From assembly GCA_002324875.1 (NCBI GenBank), contig NTJG01000014.1:31728-95727 (forward strand): DNA of 64,000 nt, read 5' to 3'. Below the pieces are notes generated by a model, which worked only from the letters and a program-made list of their open reading frames with translations, did no database searches and had not been told where the DNA came from. The translations under genes were made by a program, and so were the position numbers. Shown piece after piece: positions 63,147-64,000 of this stretch. Origin of the DNA: Lysobacteraceae bacterium NML93-0793. GTDB taxonomy: Bacteria > Pseudomonadota > Gammaproteobacteria > Xanthomonadales > Xanthomonadaceae. The number at the start of each line of letters is the position of its first letter. Positions within the stretch are counted from its first letter, which is position 1.

Positions 63147-63872
63147 TCATTTCTGGTCAGCAACGACTGGAGCCGACGCCTGAGCCACGGCGCCCGGCGT
63201 CTTGTCCTTGAACCGGCACAGATCCCGCACCACGCACGCCGGGCAATCCGGCTTGCGTGCCTTGCAGGTGTAGCGCCCGTGCAGGATCAGCCAGTGGTGG
63301 GCGCCGAGCAGGAATTCCTCGGGAATCACCCGCATCAACCGGTCCTCGACGGCGCGCACATCCTTGCCTGGCGCGAGCCCGGTGCGGTTGGAGACGCGGA
63401 AGATATGCGTGTCGACCGCGATCGCCGGTTCGCCGAACACGGTGTTGAGCACGACATTCGCGGTCTTGCGCCCGACGCCCGGCAGCGCTTCGAGCGCGGC
63501 ACGGTCGTTCGGCACCTCGCCGCCGTGCCGGTCGACCAGGATGCGGCAGGCGGCGATGACGTTCCTGGCCTTCGCGTTGAACAGGCCGATCGTCGAGATG
63601 TGACGTTTTAGCGCGTCCTCGCCCAGGTCGAGGATCGCCTGCGGCGTATTCGCCACCGGGTAGAGCCGGCGCGTCGCCTTGTTGACCCCGACGTCGGTGG
63701 CCTGCGCCGAGAGGATCACCGCGATCAGCAGTTCGAACGGCGTGGTGTAGTCGAGTTCCGTCGTCGGCTCGGGATCGAGCGCGCGCAGGCGCGCGAGGAA
63801 TTCGTGGATCTCCGCGCGCGTCATCGTCGGGCCACGCCGCCGGGGCGTGGCCGGTGCCGGCGTTGCGCTCAT
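63147..63872 (-). CDS. nth: Endonuclease III
   Basis: Nth is a DNA glycosylase/AP lyase that removes oxidised pyrimidines. The 241-residue product has the helix-hairpin-helix LPGVGRKTANVVL with the catalytic Lys, the catalytic Asp in AIAVDTHIFRVSNR, and the [4Fe-4S] motif C-x6-C-x2-C-x5-C (CKARKPDCPACVVRDLC). A 16-residue N-terminal and a 20-residue C-terminal extension are present. ATG 63872 overlaps the stop of the upstream gene by four bases, which supports this start over ATG 63824. Confidence 0.95.
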   Translation of the reverse strand: MSATPAPATPRRRGPTMTRAEIHEFLARLRALDPEPTTELDYTTPFELLIAVILSAQATDVGVNKATRRLYPVANTPQAILDLGEDALKRHISTIGLFNAKARNVIAACRILVDRHGGEVPNDRAALEALPGVGRKTANVVLNTVFGEPAIAVDTHIFRVSNRTGLAPGKDVRAVEDRLMRVIPEEFLLGAHHWLILHGRYTCKARKPDCPACVVRDLCRFKDKTPGAVAQASAPVVADQK

Positions 63873-64000
63873 GGTGTGCGGCCTGCTGCGCGCGCCTTGG
63901 CGCGGGCGAGGATCGACGCCGCGTTGGACGGCAGTGCGGGGCGCACGGGCGTACCGTCACGCGCGATGGGCGCAGGCGCCGCAGCGCGTCGCGCGGCCTC
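63869..64000 (-). CDS. C-terminal end of an RsxB/RnfB-like protein
   Basis: The frame is open from the window edge for 43 codons and stops with TGA at 63871-63869, overlapping the nth ATG as ATGA. The visible tail is Ala/Arg/Pro-rich (PALPSNAASILARAKARAAG) with no domain. Position next to nth and tail style fit the electron-transport complex subunit RsxB of xanthomonads, and the rsx-nth link is known in E. coli. The identity is inferred from context. Confidence 0.45.
   Translation of the reverse strand, partial: EAARRAAAPAPIARDGTPVRPALPSNAASILARAKARAAGRTP

Overview
The window is a GC-rich (roughly 68-70% by eye) chromosomal segment with dense, often overlapping genes. Gene content and order (infB-rbfA-truB-rpsO-pnp, FabV as enoyl reductase, a GspC-M secretion cluster next to a TonB-dependent receptor and an ElpS-like lipoprotein, pstSCAB-phoU with a second PstS) point to a gammaproteobacterium of the Xanthomonadaceae (Lysobacter/Luteimonas/Xanthomonas type). 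I see no prophage, insertion sequence, integrase or CRISPR array. The accessory signal comes from short dispersed inverted repeats and a duplicated tRNA-Leu.

Layout. 1-5.6 kb: translation and RNA-decay operon (infB 3' end, rbfA, truB, rpsO, pnp). 5.7-12.3 kb: a secreted hypothetical protein, a DctA-type symporter, asnB behind a leader peptide and attenuator, REP-like repeats, cytochrome b561, fabV. 12.4-18.6 kb: two small hypotheticals, an AlkB-like dioxygenase, a penicillin acylase family protein, a YegD-type Hsp70 and a bacterioferritin lacking the haem methionine. 18.8-23.3 kb: tpm, parC and a frameshifted S41 peptidase. 23.3-27.4 kb: an FNR-type regulator followed by cydABX, with a perfect FNR site between them. 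27.4-32.2 kb: two tRNA-Leu(CAG) genes on a 156-bp direct repeat around a membrane protein gene, then rnr and rlmB. 32.2-37.7 kb: a beta-propeller diguanylate cyclase, a guanidine-II riboswitch with sugE/gdx, a metallophosphoesterase and rnt. 37.7-60.1 kb: a phosphate-starvation island (phoU-pstBAC-pstS, second pstS, OprP-like porin, type II secretion genes gspC-M, TonB-dependent receptor, ElpS-like lipoprotein) with five candidate PhoB boxes. 60.2-64 kb: a prolyl-4-hydroxylase-like protein, an M28 peptidase, nth and the end of an rsxB/rnfB-like gene.

How the genes work together. Two regulatory units stand out. Upstream of asnB, a 30-codon leader frame with five Asn codons lies across mutually exclusive RNA hairpins ending in an intrinsic terminator, the arrangement expected for asparagine-responsive transcription attenuation. 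Between 41 and 60 kb, half-sites of the CTGTCAT-N4-CTGTCAT type precede pstS, the second pstS, the porin gene, gspC and the lipoprotein gene. This suggests that high-affinity phosphate uptake, outer-membrane phosphate entry and protein secretion are induced together by PhoB.
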